From assembly GCA_934364805.1 (NCBI GenBank), contig CAKRMH010000003.1:117011-181010 (forward strand): a DNA stretch of 64,000 nt, read 5' to 3'. A program made the translations under genes and the position numbers. Below the pieces are notes generated by a model, which saw nothing but the letters and a program-made list of their open reading frames with translations, was not told where the DNA came from and searched no databases. Below are positions 18,131 to 26,505 of this stretch, in pieces. The DNA comes from an uncultured Lachnospiraceae bacterium (lineage in GTDB: Bacteria > Bacillota > Clostridia > Lachnospirales > Lachnospiraceae). Every line of letters starts with the position of its first letter. The stretch's first letter is position 1.

Positions 18131-19297
18131 TTACTGGAAATAAGAATCTACACCGTTTGCAATCCCCTGTACCATATTCCACTGATAATCACTGTTCTCC
18201 ATATTCGTATCATCGGATGGATTGGTCATATAGCCAAGCTCCAATATGGTAACCGGCATATTACACCAGTTAATTCCTGTCATTGTATCTGAGGTTGTCA
18301 CACCGCAGTTCTTCATTCCTGTTGTATTGCAGTAATCATTTAAAACACACTGGCTGAGCCTTATACTGTCAGCAGAAAGATCCGCCACATAAGGATTTGA
18401 TGCAGATGGCGCAAGTGCAAGTGCCCCATTCGCCAAAGAGCTGTCCGCCCCATTTGCATGGATCCGGATGCAGATATCTGCGCCCACAGAATTCGCATAC
18501 TCTGCCCGCTCTTTGTTGCTGATATTCACATCATGACTGGTTCTTGTCATATATACGGTGTAACCACGGTTCGTAAGTTCTGTCTGCAGCTGCTGTGCAA
18601 TCGTTAACGTCAGCTGATATTCGTATACCCCTGTCGTTGTTCCATGTGTTCCTCCGGTAACTCTTGCCTTCATCGTAGAGGAACCCGGTCCATTCGGTTC
18701 CTGTGCACTGTCTCCCTGTGACTGATGTCCGGCATCGATCACAACCACCTGTCCATGACCATTTCCGCCGCCACTGGAATACACTCTTGTTACATTTGCA
18801 GTACCTGCAGTATTCTGCCCCTGATCCGGTTCTTCCGTTGTCACATAATCCATCGTGACAAAACCACGGCTGCCATTATATTCAACATACGCCCATTCTG
18901 GAGAATCTGCAACTCTTTTTACTTCTGTCGATTTTGGAATAATGTCAAGAATCGCTGACTCAGCATTATTCTCTTCTCTGAAATTCACATTCGTTGTTAC
19001 CCATACCGTATCATCTGCCACAGAAAATCCCTGTGGGATTCCATCCGCATCCAGCACAACCCCCTCTGCCTGTTCGCTTTGCTCTGTCTGCTGTGTTTCC
19101 CCGGGCTGCTCTGTTACTTCTGTATTCTCTGCTTCCTGAATGGTTCCTTCGCTTTGCTCCGTCATCTGTGTTGACGTTTCCTGATTTTGGTTGTGCTTCT
19201 TTGTATTGTCATTGCTACACCCTGCTGCGCACAAAGTAATCATGAACAACAGTACACAAAGAATGGCACTCCCTGTTCTAACTCTTTCTTTTTTCAA
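18131..19297 (-). CDS. Lipoprotein N-acetylmuramoyl-L-alanine amidase with SH3 domain
   Basis: About 388 residues. An N-terminal signal with lipobox LCAAGC (cleavage before Cys) is followed by a Glu/Gln/Thr-rich linker, an SH3-like domain (DDTVWVTTNVNFREENN...VEYNGSRGFVTMDYV) and a C-terminal Amidase_3 domain. Zinc ligands are His in VIDAGHQSQG, Glu in GVYEYQLTL and His in IRIHANG; the catalytic Glu is in ILELGYMTNPSD. It cleaves the stem peptide from muramic acid in the cell wall. The start is a TTG at 19295-19297: AGGAGG lies 6 bases upstream and the frame to 19351 has no such site. It precedes the GH31 gene. Confidence 0.9.
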   Translation of the reverse strand: MKKERVRTGSAILCVLLFMITLCAAGCSNDNTKKHNQNQETSTQMTEQSEGTIQEAENTEVTEQPGETQQTEQSEQAEGVVLDADGIPQGFSVADDTVWVTTNVNFREENNAESAILDIIPKSTEVKRVADSPEWAYVEYNGSRGFVTMDYVTTEEPDQGQNTAGTANVTRVYSSGGGNGHGQVVVIDAGHQSQGDSAQEPNGPGSSTMKARVTGGTHGTTTGVYEYQLTLTIAQQLQTELTNRGYTVYMTRTSHDVNISNKERAEYANSVGADICIRIHANGADSSLANGALALAPSASNPYVADLSADSIRLSQCVLNDYCNTTGMKNCGVTTSDTMTGINWCNMPVTILELGYMTNPSDDTNMENSDYQWNMVQGIANGVDSYFQ

Positions 19298-19426
19298 ACT
19301 ATTCCTCCTGATTCTGATTTCATTGTTCCAGATTGGATGTTTTCTGTACATATTCTATCAAACCATTGCAGATTTTTAAAGTGCAGAATCGTTAATTTGT
19401 ATGACATTCACAGAATTTATGTATAC

Positions 19427-19457
19427 AAAAAGGACGCAGGATTTTACTCCCACGCCC
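19427..19457 (-). terminator. Terminator of the SdpI-like gene
   Basis: On the minus strand GGGCGTGGG (19457-19449) pairs, with G-U wobbles, with CCTGCGTCC (19440-19432), followed by TTTTTG. Confidence 0.65.
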
Positions 19458-19504
19458 TCAAAACACTCCAGCTTATTTTCTTCTGGTTTATGATACTGTT
19501 GCTG

Positions 19505-19882
19505 TCACCGCTTTGTTCCATCCTCATTGAAATTGTTTTTTAATGACTTTTCCGTCGGGAAAATAGAACCTATTAAAAATACCAGTTGTATTACAATGAT
19601 AATAATGCTTAATATTCCTATTGTATCATCACTTGCTCCATAAAAAGGAATATGTATAAGCATTGTAGGTCCCAACAGACCAATACCGACTTTCCACCAA
19701 AGTTTTCCTGCATGGTCATGTGCAAATCTCCAAGTATCCATATTTATCATTGACATCTTAGTTCGGTATCCCACAACTCCATTGATCTTCTTTGGACAAT
19801 GTTTCCACATCATTCTGCCCGCAATTATCATAATCGCTGGAATAAGACAATCACATATCAAAATAAACCACCAAAACCACAT
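19505..19882 (-). CDS. SdpI-family membrane protein
   Basis: A 125-residue protein with three to four hydrophobic helices. The block IAGRMMWKHCPKKINGVVGYRTKMSMINMDTWRFAHDHAGKLWWKVG is the SdpI/YhfL core (NxxxGYRT and the W-x-A-x-x-x-A/G pattern). In Bacillus, SdpI gives immunity to the SdpC killing factor, but most relatives stand alone with unknown role. No sdpC-like toxin gene is visible nearby. Base composition is AT-richer than the flanking genes, as in the GNAT gene next to it, which may indicate transfer. Confidence 0.85.
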   Translation of the reverse strand: MWFWWFILICDCLIPAIMIIAGRMMWKHCPKKINGVVGYRTKMSMINMDTWRFAHDHAGKLWWKVGIGLLGPTMLIHIPFYGASDDTIGILSIIIIVIQLVFLIGSIFPTEKSLKNNFNEDGTKR

Positions 19883-19961
19883 ACTGTTTTCTCCTCAAAT
19901 ACCGATTTTTCATTTTCTGCCACTTCCCGCTAAGCTGGAAGTTGACTAATTCTTCATAGAA

Positions 19962-20405
19962 TTATGTATCAATTCTATTTAATACATGAATATTTTTATT
20001 TCTATATACCAAATCATCTCTATCTACAAATCCAATATTCTCCCAAAAACCATTTCCTATAACATTCTTTTTAAAGGCAACCAAAGCTACTTTATTTATG
20101 CCTTCTTTATCTAAAGCAGATATAGCACAATCAACAAGTCCTTTTGCTATTCCTTGATTTCTATAAGCTGGTAAAACAGCAGTATGATGTATATATCCTC
20201 GTCTTCCGTCATGACCAGCCATAATCACTCCAATTATCGTGCCATCACATTCTGCTACAAAACTTGATGTAGGGTTACGTCTTAAATACCTTTCAATACC
20301 CTCTCTGCTATCATCTGTTGAATTTAATCCCATTCCTGGAGTATTAACCCATAAATTATATACTTCATCATAATCTGCTATTGACATTATTCTAATATCT
20401 ATCAT
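19962..20405 (-). CDS. GNAT-family N-acetyltransferase
   Basis: 147 residues with the GNAT acetyl-CoA site in YIHHTAVLPAYRNQGIAKGLVD (the R/Q-x-x-G-x-A/G loop) and strands before it (SFVAECDGTIIGVIMAG). The C-terminal GNGFWENIGFVDRDDLVYRNK is also typical. The substrate is unknown. The frame opens at 20420, but that segment encodes the ribosome site GGAGGT; the ATG at 20403-20405 (MIDIRIM) is 8 bases after it. It is AT-rich like the SdpI gene downstream and lies next to a truncated gene and a palindromic element, so the region looks acquired. Confidence 0.87.
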   Translation of the reverse strand: MIDIRIMSIADYDEVYNLWVNTPGMGLNSTDDSREGIERYLRRNPTSSFVAECDGTIIGVIMAGHDGRRGYIHHTAVLPAYRNQGIAKGLVDCAISALDKEGINKVALVAFKKNVIGNGFWENIGFVDRDDLVYRNKNIHVLNRIDT

Positions 20406-20494
20406 CGTAGTTACCTCCACAAATACCGATTGATCCGATTCATAAAAAACTTTTTTCTATAATTGTATCATAATCACATAATCCTGAAAAGAAA

Positions 20495-20635
20495 TTAAAT
20501 TTTCTTTTCCAATCCTTTTACTATCTTATCAAAATCAGATTCTATCGGCTGTGTCTTGTTAAAAATATCATATTCCTGAAGATGTCCAGATAATCTTGAA
20601 TTAGCATTGGCAAAACTCTTGGTCTTTCTTTTTTC
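20495..20635 (-). pseudogene. 3' remnant of an unidentified gene
   Basis: On the minus strand a frame of about 46 codons (SRKRKTKSFANANSRLSGHL, then QEYDIFNKTQPIESDFDKIV, ending EKKI) runs to a TAA at 20495-20497. It opens directly after a TAG at the edge of the palindromic element, with no start codon or ribosome site. The composition (basic linker, then acidic helix) looks coding, so it is probably the tail of a gene cut by insertion of the element. I do not recognise the family. Confidence 0.4.
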
Positions 20636-20935
20636 GGGACTATTCTTTTTTCGCAGTCCCATTCTCCGTAATTCGAAGAAAAAGCTCCCCTACACCTAAA
20701 ATAATAGAAAAATACCTCATAAATAACGCCAATTCTCCGTAGACAGGTCATTTGGCATGATTACACCGTCAAATATGTAAAAATTGTCGGTGTGATCATG
20801 GATTTTTTCATGTTTACGGAGAATTGGGTTTGCGTACGGTGGTATTTGGCGGTGACTGTAGGGGAAATCGGTATTTTATATGCGGATTACGGAGAAACAG
20901 AAGCAGAATACGGAGAACATCTAAAGGACGTGTAA
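20636..20935. repeat. Palindromic element of about 300 bp with repeated TACGGAGAA boxes
   Basis: TACGGAGAA occurs at 20815-20823, 20888-20896 and 20909-20917, and in reverse at 20662-20670 and 20733-20741. Boxes are placed almost symmetrically around a centre near 20778, with a 13-bp perfect inverted repeat CCAATTCTCCGTA/TACGGAGAATTGG and inner arms TGATTACACCG/CGGTGTGATCA. The left edge has GGGACT/AGTCCC arms at 20636-20660. A short frame (MDFFMFTENW...YGEHLKDV, about 20798-20935, plus strand) crosses the right half. No transposase is present. The 643-base gap between the GNAT gene and 21049 holds only this element and the gene remnant. Confidence 0.6.
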
Positions 20936-21048
20936 ACAACTTTCGGTTTTTCACACGCCCTTTCTCATCCAGCTCACCGGTTTCAAAAATCTTTGCTAAA
21001 TGGCGGCTGATGCCTACAATAATAAAATTCTGAAAACCTGCTTTTAAC

Positions 21049-21636
21049 TTATTTTGTGCAATCCATTATAATTTGTTCGCACATATCATAGCCCAGTTGT
21101 GAACTGTTCAATGATATTGAATAATTGCATGCCATTCCCCACTTCTGTTCCGTATAAAAATTATAATTTGTTCTGCGTCTTTTATCTGTATCATGTATCA
21201 TTTTCACAGCATCCTCTTCTGAAACATGATACAGTGTACAGATACGCTGTACTTTTTCCGGCATATCTCCATGAATAAATACATTTAACACATCGTCTCT
21301 GTCTTTTAAGATAAAGTCTGCATTTCTTCCGATGATCACACAGTCTTCTTTTTCTGCGATTTCCAGTATCACTTTTCTCTGTGCTTCATATACCATATCT
21401 TCTACTGACTTTCCTGTGATATCACGACCGGAAAATGCATATGCAAATACGCCTTTCTTTGGCGATAATTCTGCATTTTTCTGAATATACTCCGGTGATA
21501 ATCCCGACTTTTCAGCGACCTGGCCTATCATATCCTTGTCATAATAGGCGAGTCCACGTTTCTTTGCCACGTCCTCTCCGATAAAGCGTCCACCGCTTCC
21601 GAACTCTCGGCTGATTGTAATAATTCTCTTTGCCAT
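21049..21636 (-). CDS. Cytidylate kinase-like family protein
   Basis: 195 residues with an N-terminal nucleotide-binding loop ITISREFGSGGRFIGEDVAKK, characteristic of the Cytidylate_kin2 family, and the later CVIIGRNADFILKDRDDVLNVFIHG and TDKRRRTNYNFYTEQKWG blocks. These proteins are common in Clostridia beside transporters and regulators; they resemble CMP kinase but their substrate is not established. The gene is 12 bases downstream of the MATE gene and on the same strand, so the two are likely one operon. GAGGAATC precedes the ATG. Confidence 0.9.
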   Translation of the reverse strand: MAKRIITISREFGSGGRFIGEDVAKKRGLAYYDKDMIGQVAEKSGLSPEYIQKNAELSPKKGVFAYAFSGRDITGKSVEDMVYEAQRKVILEIAEKEDCVIIGRNADFILKDRDDVLNVFIHGDMPEKVQRICTLYHVSEEDAVKMIHDTDKRRRTNYNFYTEQKWGMACNYSISLNSSQLGYDMCEQIIMDCTK

Positions 21637-21648
21637 GACTGATTCCTC

Positions 21649-23016
21649 CTACCTCAAACTGTCCACTTTATTTTTTCTGATTCTCTTTAAAAATACAGAT
21701 CCCACCAGGCAGGCGATAAGCTCTGTGATCAGGAATGCCCACCAGATCAGCGAAACACCCATCTGCCCATTTCTTACAAAGATGGAAAAAATACCTGCCA
21801 GCGGTAATATGATCACGAGCTGTCTGAGCAACGAAATAACAAGTGACTCCATTCCGCCTTCCAATGCCTGATATATTCCCTGATATGCGACATTAAATCC
21901 CGCAAAAATAAAACTGATCGAGATAATTCTCATTGCACTGATAAAATATTCTCTTGACTGACCTGCATGAAACAATGTCGCAAATGCACCTGGAAAAATT
22001 TCTGTAATAACGATGCCGAGGATCATCAAAACAGCTGTATATATAAGACCATATTTTATTCCGTCTTTTATTCTCTTTCTGCTTCCCATTCCATATGCAA
22101 AAGCTATGATTGGCGTGATTGCATCCCTTAGTCCGAATGCAAGAAACAGCACAAACTGCTGCACTTTATAGAACAGTCCGTACGCAGTCTGGGCAGATGG
22201 ACTGAATTTTAAAATCAGATTCATCACATATACCATGATCGACATAAGCGCCTGTGCAATGATTGCAGGAAGACCAATCGCATAAATTTCCTTCATAATT
22301 CCAGCATCGGGTTTCATATACTTCGTTCCATGTTCAAATTCTTTATTCAATTTCATATGGAAAATAAACAATAATACCGCCGATGCAACCTGTCCGATAA
22401 CCGTAGCATAGGCAGCACCCTCGACGCCCATCTCAGGAACCGGCCCGATACCATAGATCATAATCGGATCAAGAATAATATTTACCACAGCTCCCACTAC
22501 CTGCCCAATTGTCGAATAGAGAGAACGCCCGGTTGCCTGTAACAGTTTTTCGAACAGCGAAAAGAAGATAATTCCAAAGGAAATCACACAACATATTCTA
22601 AGATAGCCTGTTCCCATTGAAATCACTTCCGGTTCAACTGTCTGCGATGAAATATACGCTTTTACGCCAAAAATTCCAAACAGCAAACAGACTGCATAAA
22701 TAATTACACCCAAAAACAGACTGTTTCCTGCAACTTTTGCAGCCTTTTTATTGTTTCCCTGTCCGAGCGTTCTGGCAAGAAGCGCATTGGTTCCCACACC
22801 TGTTCCGATTCCAACGGCTACCATAAGCATCTGTACCGGAAACACCAGCGTGAGTGCATTCAGTGCTGCTTCACTTCCCGCTCTCATGTTTCCAACAAAG
22901 GCACTGTCCACAATATTGTAGACCGCCTGCAATGCCATCGATAAGATCATCGGCATTCCCATCTGAACCATAAGCTTATTCACGGGCATCTCCTTCATCC
23001 TGTTACTTTCTTCCAT
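21649..23016 (-). CDS. MATE-family multidrug/cation efflux transporter
   Basis: About 455 residues with 12 hydrophobic helices in two related halves, each with the MATE pattern (PMILSMALQAVYNIVDSAFVGN in the first; GLPAIIAQALMSIMVYVMNLIL in the second). It should export cationic drugs or metabolites using Na+ or H+. The frame opens at 23043, but GGAGGA lies 11 bases before the ATG at 23014-23016 (MEESNRMKEMPVNKLM), which is the usual cytosolic N-terminus. It leads a two-gene operon with the kinase-like gene. Confidence 0.93.
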   Translation of the reverse strand: MEESNRMKEMPVNKLMVQMGMPMILSMALQAVYNIVDSAFVGNMRAGSEAALNALTLVFPVQMLMVAVGIGTGVGTNALLARTLGQGNNKKAAKVAGNSLFLGVIIYAVCLLFGIFGVKAYISSQTVEPEVISMGTGYLRICCVISFGIIFFSLFEKLLQATGRSLYSTIGQVVGAVVNIILDPIMIYGIGPVPEMGVEGAAYATVIGQVASAVLLFIFHMKLNKEFEHGTKYMKPDAGIMKEIYAIGLPAIIAQALMSIMVYVMNLILKFSPSAQTAYGLFYKVQQFVLFLAFGLRDAITPIIAFAYGMGSRKRIKDGIKYGLIYTAVLMILGIVITEIFPGAFATLFHAGQSREYFISAMRIISISFIFAGFNVAYQGIYQALEGGMESLVISLLRQLVIILPLAGIFSIFVRNGQMGVSLIWWAFLITELIACLVGSVFLKRIRKNKVDSLR

Positions 23017-23102
23017 CTTAACTGAATCCTCCTTTTTCTGCATAAAAAAAGTATGTACTTATCTCATAAGCTACACACTTTTTCATGGCATATATAAAAT
23101 AA

Positions 23103-23151
23103 AAAAGTCTCATATAACCGAATATTTGATTTATCCGGTCATATGGGACTT
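23103..23151 (-). terminator. Terminator of the metal-ATPase/PsiE-like operon
   Basis: On the minus strand AAGTCCCATATGACCGG (23151-23135) pairs with CGGTTATATGAGACTT (23119-23104), with a few mismatches, followed by a T-run. It separates this operon from the MATE gene. Confidence 0.8.
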
Positions 23152-23156
23152 CAATT

Positions 23157-23540
23157 CTATAGCGATTTTGTGTCATCATTTCCGCAGAAAAGGAACTTGC
23201 GGATTGCAAATAATCCGGCAATGGCAGCCACACCGACTGCCGTTTCAAACATGGAACTATGTTCTGCAACCATCTGTCTTGCGATTGCAAAGAGCAGCAC
23301 CTCAATGATCGTCTCCGGTGTATGAAGACAAAGCATTTTTACAAACTCAATTCCGATCGCAAGTGTCATTGCCTGTGTCAGAAAGTAATCCAGATCACCG
23401 GTTCTGGTAAACAGATCCGGAGCTCCTAGTATCACCATCTTGATGACCAGCAAAGTGATCACTACACAAAGGATTGCTGAGATCAGCATTTCTACGTAGG
23501 ATGCTGATTCACGAATTGCTTTTCGAATTTTTTCTTTCAT
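23157..23540 (-). CDS. PsiE-like small membrane protein
   Basis: 127 residues with three to four hydrophobic helices. The segment IEFVKMLCLHTPETIIEVLLFAIARQMVAEH resembles the core of the phosphate-starvation-inducible PsiE family. The role of PsiE-like proteins is unknown. It begins 10 bases downstream of the P-type ATPase and ends at the operon terminator, so it is likely co-expressed with metal export. A short AT-rich tail ends in CGNDDTKSL. The family call is moderate because PsiE proteins are short and diverse. Confidence 0.6.
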   Translation of the reverse strand: MKEKIRKAIRESASYVEMLISAILCVVITLLVIKMVILGAPDLFTRTGDLDYFLTQAMTLAIGIEFVKMLCLHTPETIIEVLLFAIARQMVAEHSSMFETAVGVAAIAGLFAIRKFLFCGNDDTKSL

Positions 23541-23550
23541 GAATTACCTC

Positions 23551-25419
23551 TTACTTTCCACTTACGCGAAGTGCTCTTGTTGCATTCAGCACTGCGAGGA
23601 TCATAACTCCTACATCTGCGAAGATCGCCCACCACATATTGGCGATTCCGACTGCACTGAAGATCAGGCAGAGTGCTTTTACAATCAGCGCAAATACGAT
23701 GTTTTCGTATACGATACGAAGTGTTTTTCTGGAGATCTTCATTGCAAGTGCAATTTTGGCTGGATCGTCATCCATAAGTACAATATCCGCTGCCTCGATC
23801 GCAGCATCTGCGCCCATGGCGCCCATTGCGATTCCAAGATCTGCTCTCGAAAGTACCGGAGCATCATTGATTCCGTCTCCAACGAATGCAAGTTTTTCTT
23901 TGTCTGTTTTCTGATCCAGAAGCTTCTCTACTTCGGCTACTTTATCCGCCGGAAGCAGTTCGCTTTTTACAACGTCAACGCCAAGTTTCAAAGCCACATG
24001 TTCTGCTACACGTCTGGAATCTCCTGTCAGCATGACCGTCCTGATTCCGCTCTTCTTTAATCCATGGATTGCTTCTTTGGAATGCTCTTTAATCACATCT
24101 GAGATCAGAATGTAACCTGCGTATTTTCCATCAATCGCAACATGGATCTCTGTTCCTGCATTCTTTGGCTCTTCATAGCTGAATCCAAGTTTTTTCATAA
24201 GCTTTACATTACCTGCAGCAACTTTTCTTCCATCTACCAGAGCGGTTACTCCATGTCCTCCGATCTCTTCCACGTCGGAAACACGTGTGGCATCGATCTC
24301 CTTCTGATAAGCATTCTTTAGGCTCTTGCTGATCGGGTGATTCGAGTAACTTTCCGCATACGCAGCATGCTCCAGAAGTTCCTCTTTCGTGATCCATTCC
24401 TGAGGCTGGATCTCTGTTACTTCAAATACGCCCTTTGTCAGTGTACCGGTCTTATCAAATACCACATATTTTGTCTGTGCAAGTGCCTCAAGATAGTTGG
24501 AACCTTTGACAAGGATACCCTTGGATGATGCGCCTCCGATTCCACCGAAAAAGCTCAGCGGAATTGAAATTACAAGCGCACAAGGACAGCTTACTACCAG
24601 AAACGTTAACGCACGGATTACCCAGGTCGACCACTCTGCCGGATTACCAAGCACCAGAATATTAGCAAGTGGCGGGATCAATGCCAGAAGCAGCGCTGCA
24701 AGACATACGAGCGGGGTATAGTATTTTGCGAATTTGGTGATAAAATTCTCTGTTTTCGCTTTCTTCATTGCAGAGTTCTCAACCAGATCCAGAATCTTGG
24801 ATACCGTGGAATCATCAAATTCCTTGGTTGTGCGGATTCTTAATAATCCAGTGATGTTGATGCATCCGCTGATGATCTCATCTCCGATCGCAGCTTCTCT
24901 CGGAACACTTTCTCCTGTCAATGCACTTGTGTTCAGTGTTGAAGTTCCCTCTACGATCACACCATCGATCGGGACTTTTTCTCCCGGAAGTACTGTGATC
25001 ACAGTTCCAATCTCAACTTCATCCGGGTCTACCTGTACGATTTCTCCGTTCTCCTCTATATTAGCATAATCCGGGCGGATGTCCATAAGATCTGTGATGC
25101 TCTTACGGCTTTTTCCAACTGCATATCCCTGGAAAAGTTCTCCGATCTGGTAAAACAGCATAACTGCTGTTCCTTCTGCATATTCCCTTAATCCGATCGC
25201 ACCGACCGTTGCAACTGCCATAAGAAAGTTCTCGTCAAATACCTGGCCATGAATGATCCCAAGTACGGCCTTTTTTAAAATGTCATATCCGATGATTACA
25301 TAAGAGATCAGAAATACGATTGGTCGTAAAATGGTCCCTTCCGGAATCAGTGATGCAATTACGAGAACGATTGCGGCTGCAATAATACGATACAACATCT
25401 TTTTCTGCTTCTTCGTCAT
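23551..25419 (-). CDS. Heavy-metal P1B-type ATPase (Zn/Cd/Co type)
   Basis: A 622-residue pump. The membrane metal site SCPCALVISIPL, the phosphorylation motif DKTGTLTKG, the HP motif (SNHPIS), TGDSRRVAEHVA and the hinge GDGINDAPVL are all present. CPC followed by no extra N-terminal metal domain suggests the ZntA/CadA-like or ZosA-like group; the separate HMA protein upstream may act as its metal donor. It would move a divalent metal out of, or less likely into, the cell. GGAGGAAAAGCT precedes the ATG. Metal specificity cannot be fixed by sequence reading alone. Confidence 0.93.
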   Translation of the reverse strand: MTKKQKKMLYRIIAAAIVLVIASLIPEGTILRPIVFLISYVIIGYDILKKAVLGIIHGQVFDENFLMAVATVGAIGLREYAEGTAVMLFYQIGELFQGYAVGKSRKSITDLMDIRPDYANIEENGEIVQVDPDEVEIGTVITVLPGEKVPIDGVIVEGTSTLNTSALTGESVPREAAIGDEIISGCINITGLLRIRTTKEFDDSTVSKILDLVENSAMKKAKTENFITKFAKYYTPLVCLAALLLALIPPLANILVLGNPAEWSTWVIRALTFLVVSCPCALVISIPLSFFGGIGGASSKGILVKGSNYLEALAQTKYVVFDKTGTLTKGVFEVTEIQPQEWITKEELLEHAAYAESYSNHPISKSLKNAYQKEIDATRVSDVEEIGGHGVTALVDGRKVAAGNVKLMKKLGFSYEEPKNAGTEIHVAIDGKYAGYILISDVIKEHSKEAIHGLKKSGIRTVMLTGDSRRVAEHVALKLGVDVVKSELLPADKVAEVEKLLDQKTDKEKLAFVGDGINDAPVLSRADLGIAMGAMGADAAIEAADIVLMDDDPAKIALAMKISRKTLRIVYENIVFALIVKALCLIFSAVGIANMWWAIFADVGVMILAVLNATRALRVSGK

Positions 25420-25441
25420 AGCTTTTCCTCCTATTTAAGAA

Positions 25442-25468
25442 GGAATGCACACCTGACATGCGCATTCC
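25442..25468 (-). terminator. Intercistronic hairpin between HMA and ATPase genes
   Basis: GGAATGC at 25442-25448 pairs with GCATTCC at 25462-25468, followed on the minus strand by TTCTT rather than a full T-run. It may act as a weak terminator or RNA-stability element that sets a higher level for the small HMA protein than for the pump. Confidence 0.45.
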
Positions 25469-25505
25469 CCCCCTACCTACTTTGATAGACTTGTATTCCC
25501 GGATC

Positions 25506-25724
25506 TTACAGGAAAATCTCACAATCCGGTTCTACCTTCTTGCAGGCTGAAACTGCATTGTCCATAACTGCTGCTACTTCAGCATCATCTTCAAATTCCA
25601 CTTTCATCTTCTGTGTCATGAATGATACGGTCGCATCCTTAACACCTTCCAGTTTCTTCACTGCATCTTCCATTTTACCAGCACAGACTGCACAATCGAC
25701 TTCAATCTTATACGTTTTCTTCAT
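25506..25724 (-). CDS. Heavy-metal-associated (HMA) domain protein, metal chaperone
   Basis: A 72-residue single HMA domain. The metal motif is DCAVCAGKME (CxxC variant CAVC, where copper chaperones usually have CxxC after a GM pair). The rest follows the beta-alpha-beta pattern: VKKLEGVKDATVSFMTQKMKVEF. A C-terminal CKKVEPDCEIFL adds two more cysteines. It is the first gene of the operon under the palindromic operator, with the P-type ATPase 87 bases downstream, so it probably delivers the exported metal to the pump. GAGGTAATTGTT precedes the ATG. Confidence 0.9.
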   Translation of the reverse strand: MKKTYKIEVDCAVCAGKMEDAVKKLEGVKDATVSFMTQKMKVEFEDDAEVAAVMDNAVSACKKVEPDCEIFL

Positions 25725-25758
25725 AACAATTACCTCTCTTTTTGCATATCATTTCTTC

Positions 25759-25795
25759 ATATGAACATATTAGCATATGTTCATATGAACGTCAA
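25759..25795 (-). promoter_or_regulatory. Promoter with overlapping ArsR/SmtB-type palindromic operator
   Basis: On the minus strand TTGACG (25795-25790), a 17-base spacer and TAATAT (25772-25767) form the promoter. A perfect 12-4-12 palindrome ATATGAACATAT/ATATGTTCATAT (25759-25770 and 25775-25786) covers the -10 and spacer, and a second palindrome GTTCATATGAAC lies at 25779-25790. ATGAACA/TGTTCAT arms are the known form of ArsR/SmtB-family metal-sensor operators. Confidence 0.8.
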
Positions 25796-25823
25796 TACAT
25801 ATTTGAGAGAATTATAAATAATT

Positions 25824-26492
25824 TTACTGTTCCACAAGTTCATGTTCTTCGTTCATATACACAAACCTTGTTCCAAGTACTTTCGCAAGCTGTTTATTAT
25901 GCGTAATGATGATCAGCGTCTTTCCGGCTTTATGAAATTCCTTCAGAAAATGGATGAGCATCTCCTGTGTCTTTTCGTCGAGACCTGCCAGCGGTTCATC
26001 TAAGACGAGCACCTCCGGATTCATGGAAAGAATGCACGCAAGGGAAACCTTTCGTTTCTCCCCGCCACTCAGGTGATATGGCGGTCGGTTTCTCAGCTTC
26101 TCAAGTTGAAAAAGCCGGATGCAGTCTTCTGTTCTCTGTGCGATCACTTCCTGCGGAAGTCCCATCTGAACCGGGCCGAATGCAATCTCTTCTTCCACAC
26201 TGCTGCAGAAAAGCTGCGTGTCTGCATTCTGAAATACATATCCGAGCTGCTGGTGAAACCATTTCGCAAATGAGTTATTTTTTAAAACCTTCTCTGTAAT
26301 CTCATTCCCCTTATAAGAATACTTCCCCTCTGACGGAAAAATAATTCCATTTAACAAACGGATTAACGTTGATTTTCCACATCCGTTCGGTCCCTGAATG
26401 ATCACGGACTCTCCCTCTTCAATATGAAGATTCACATAACGCAATGCTATCTCATTTTCATACGCATAACAGACGTTCTCAAGATCGATCAT
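25824..26492 (-). CDS. cbiO: ECF transporter ATPase for cobalt/nickel, CbiO
   Basis: 222 residues of ABC ATPase. Walker A is GPNGCGKST, the Q-loop region is LGYVFQNADTQLF, the signature is LSGGEKRKVSLA and Walker B is VLVLDEPLAGLD, with switch histidine in IIITHNKQ. The FQNADTQLF segment is typical for ECF-type ATPases such as CbiO. Only one ATPase is present, which should work as a homodimer. It is the last gene of cbiMN-cbiQ-cbiO, 13 bases after cbiQ. The unit supplies cobalt for the cobalamin genes at 36-45 kb. Confidence 0.92.
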   Translation of the reverse strand: MIDLENVCYAYENEIALRYVNLHIEEGESVIIQGPNGCGKSTLIRLLNGIIFPSEGKYSYKGNEITEKVLKNNSFAKWFHQQLGYVFQNADTQLFCSSVEEEIAFGPVQMGLPQEVIAQRTEDCIRLFQLEKLRNRPPYHLSGGEKRKVSLACILSMNPEVLVLDEPLAGLDEKTQEMLIHFLKEFHKAGKTLIIITHNKQLAKVLGTRFVYMNEEHELVEQ

Positions 26493-26505
26493 ATTTTCCT
26501 CCTGA

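Noticed and set aside
19505..20405. A bacteriocin/immunity pair around the SdpI-like gene
   Set aside because: No sdpC-like or small toxin gene is found on either strand nearby; the neighbour is a GNAT enzyme.
20542..20751. A 69-codon minus-strand frame in the palindromic element
   Set aside because: It uses the inverted-repeat arms and continues in a different frame from the coding-like gene tail; no start signal is seen.
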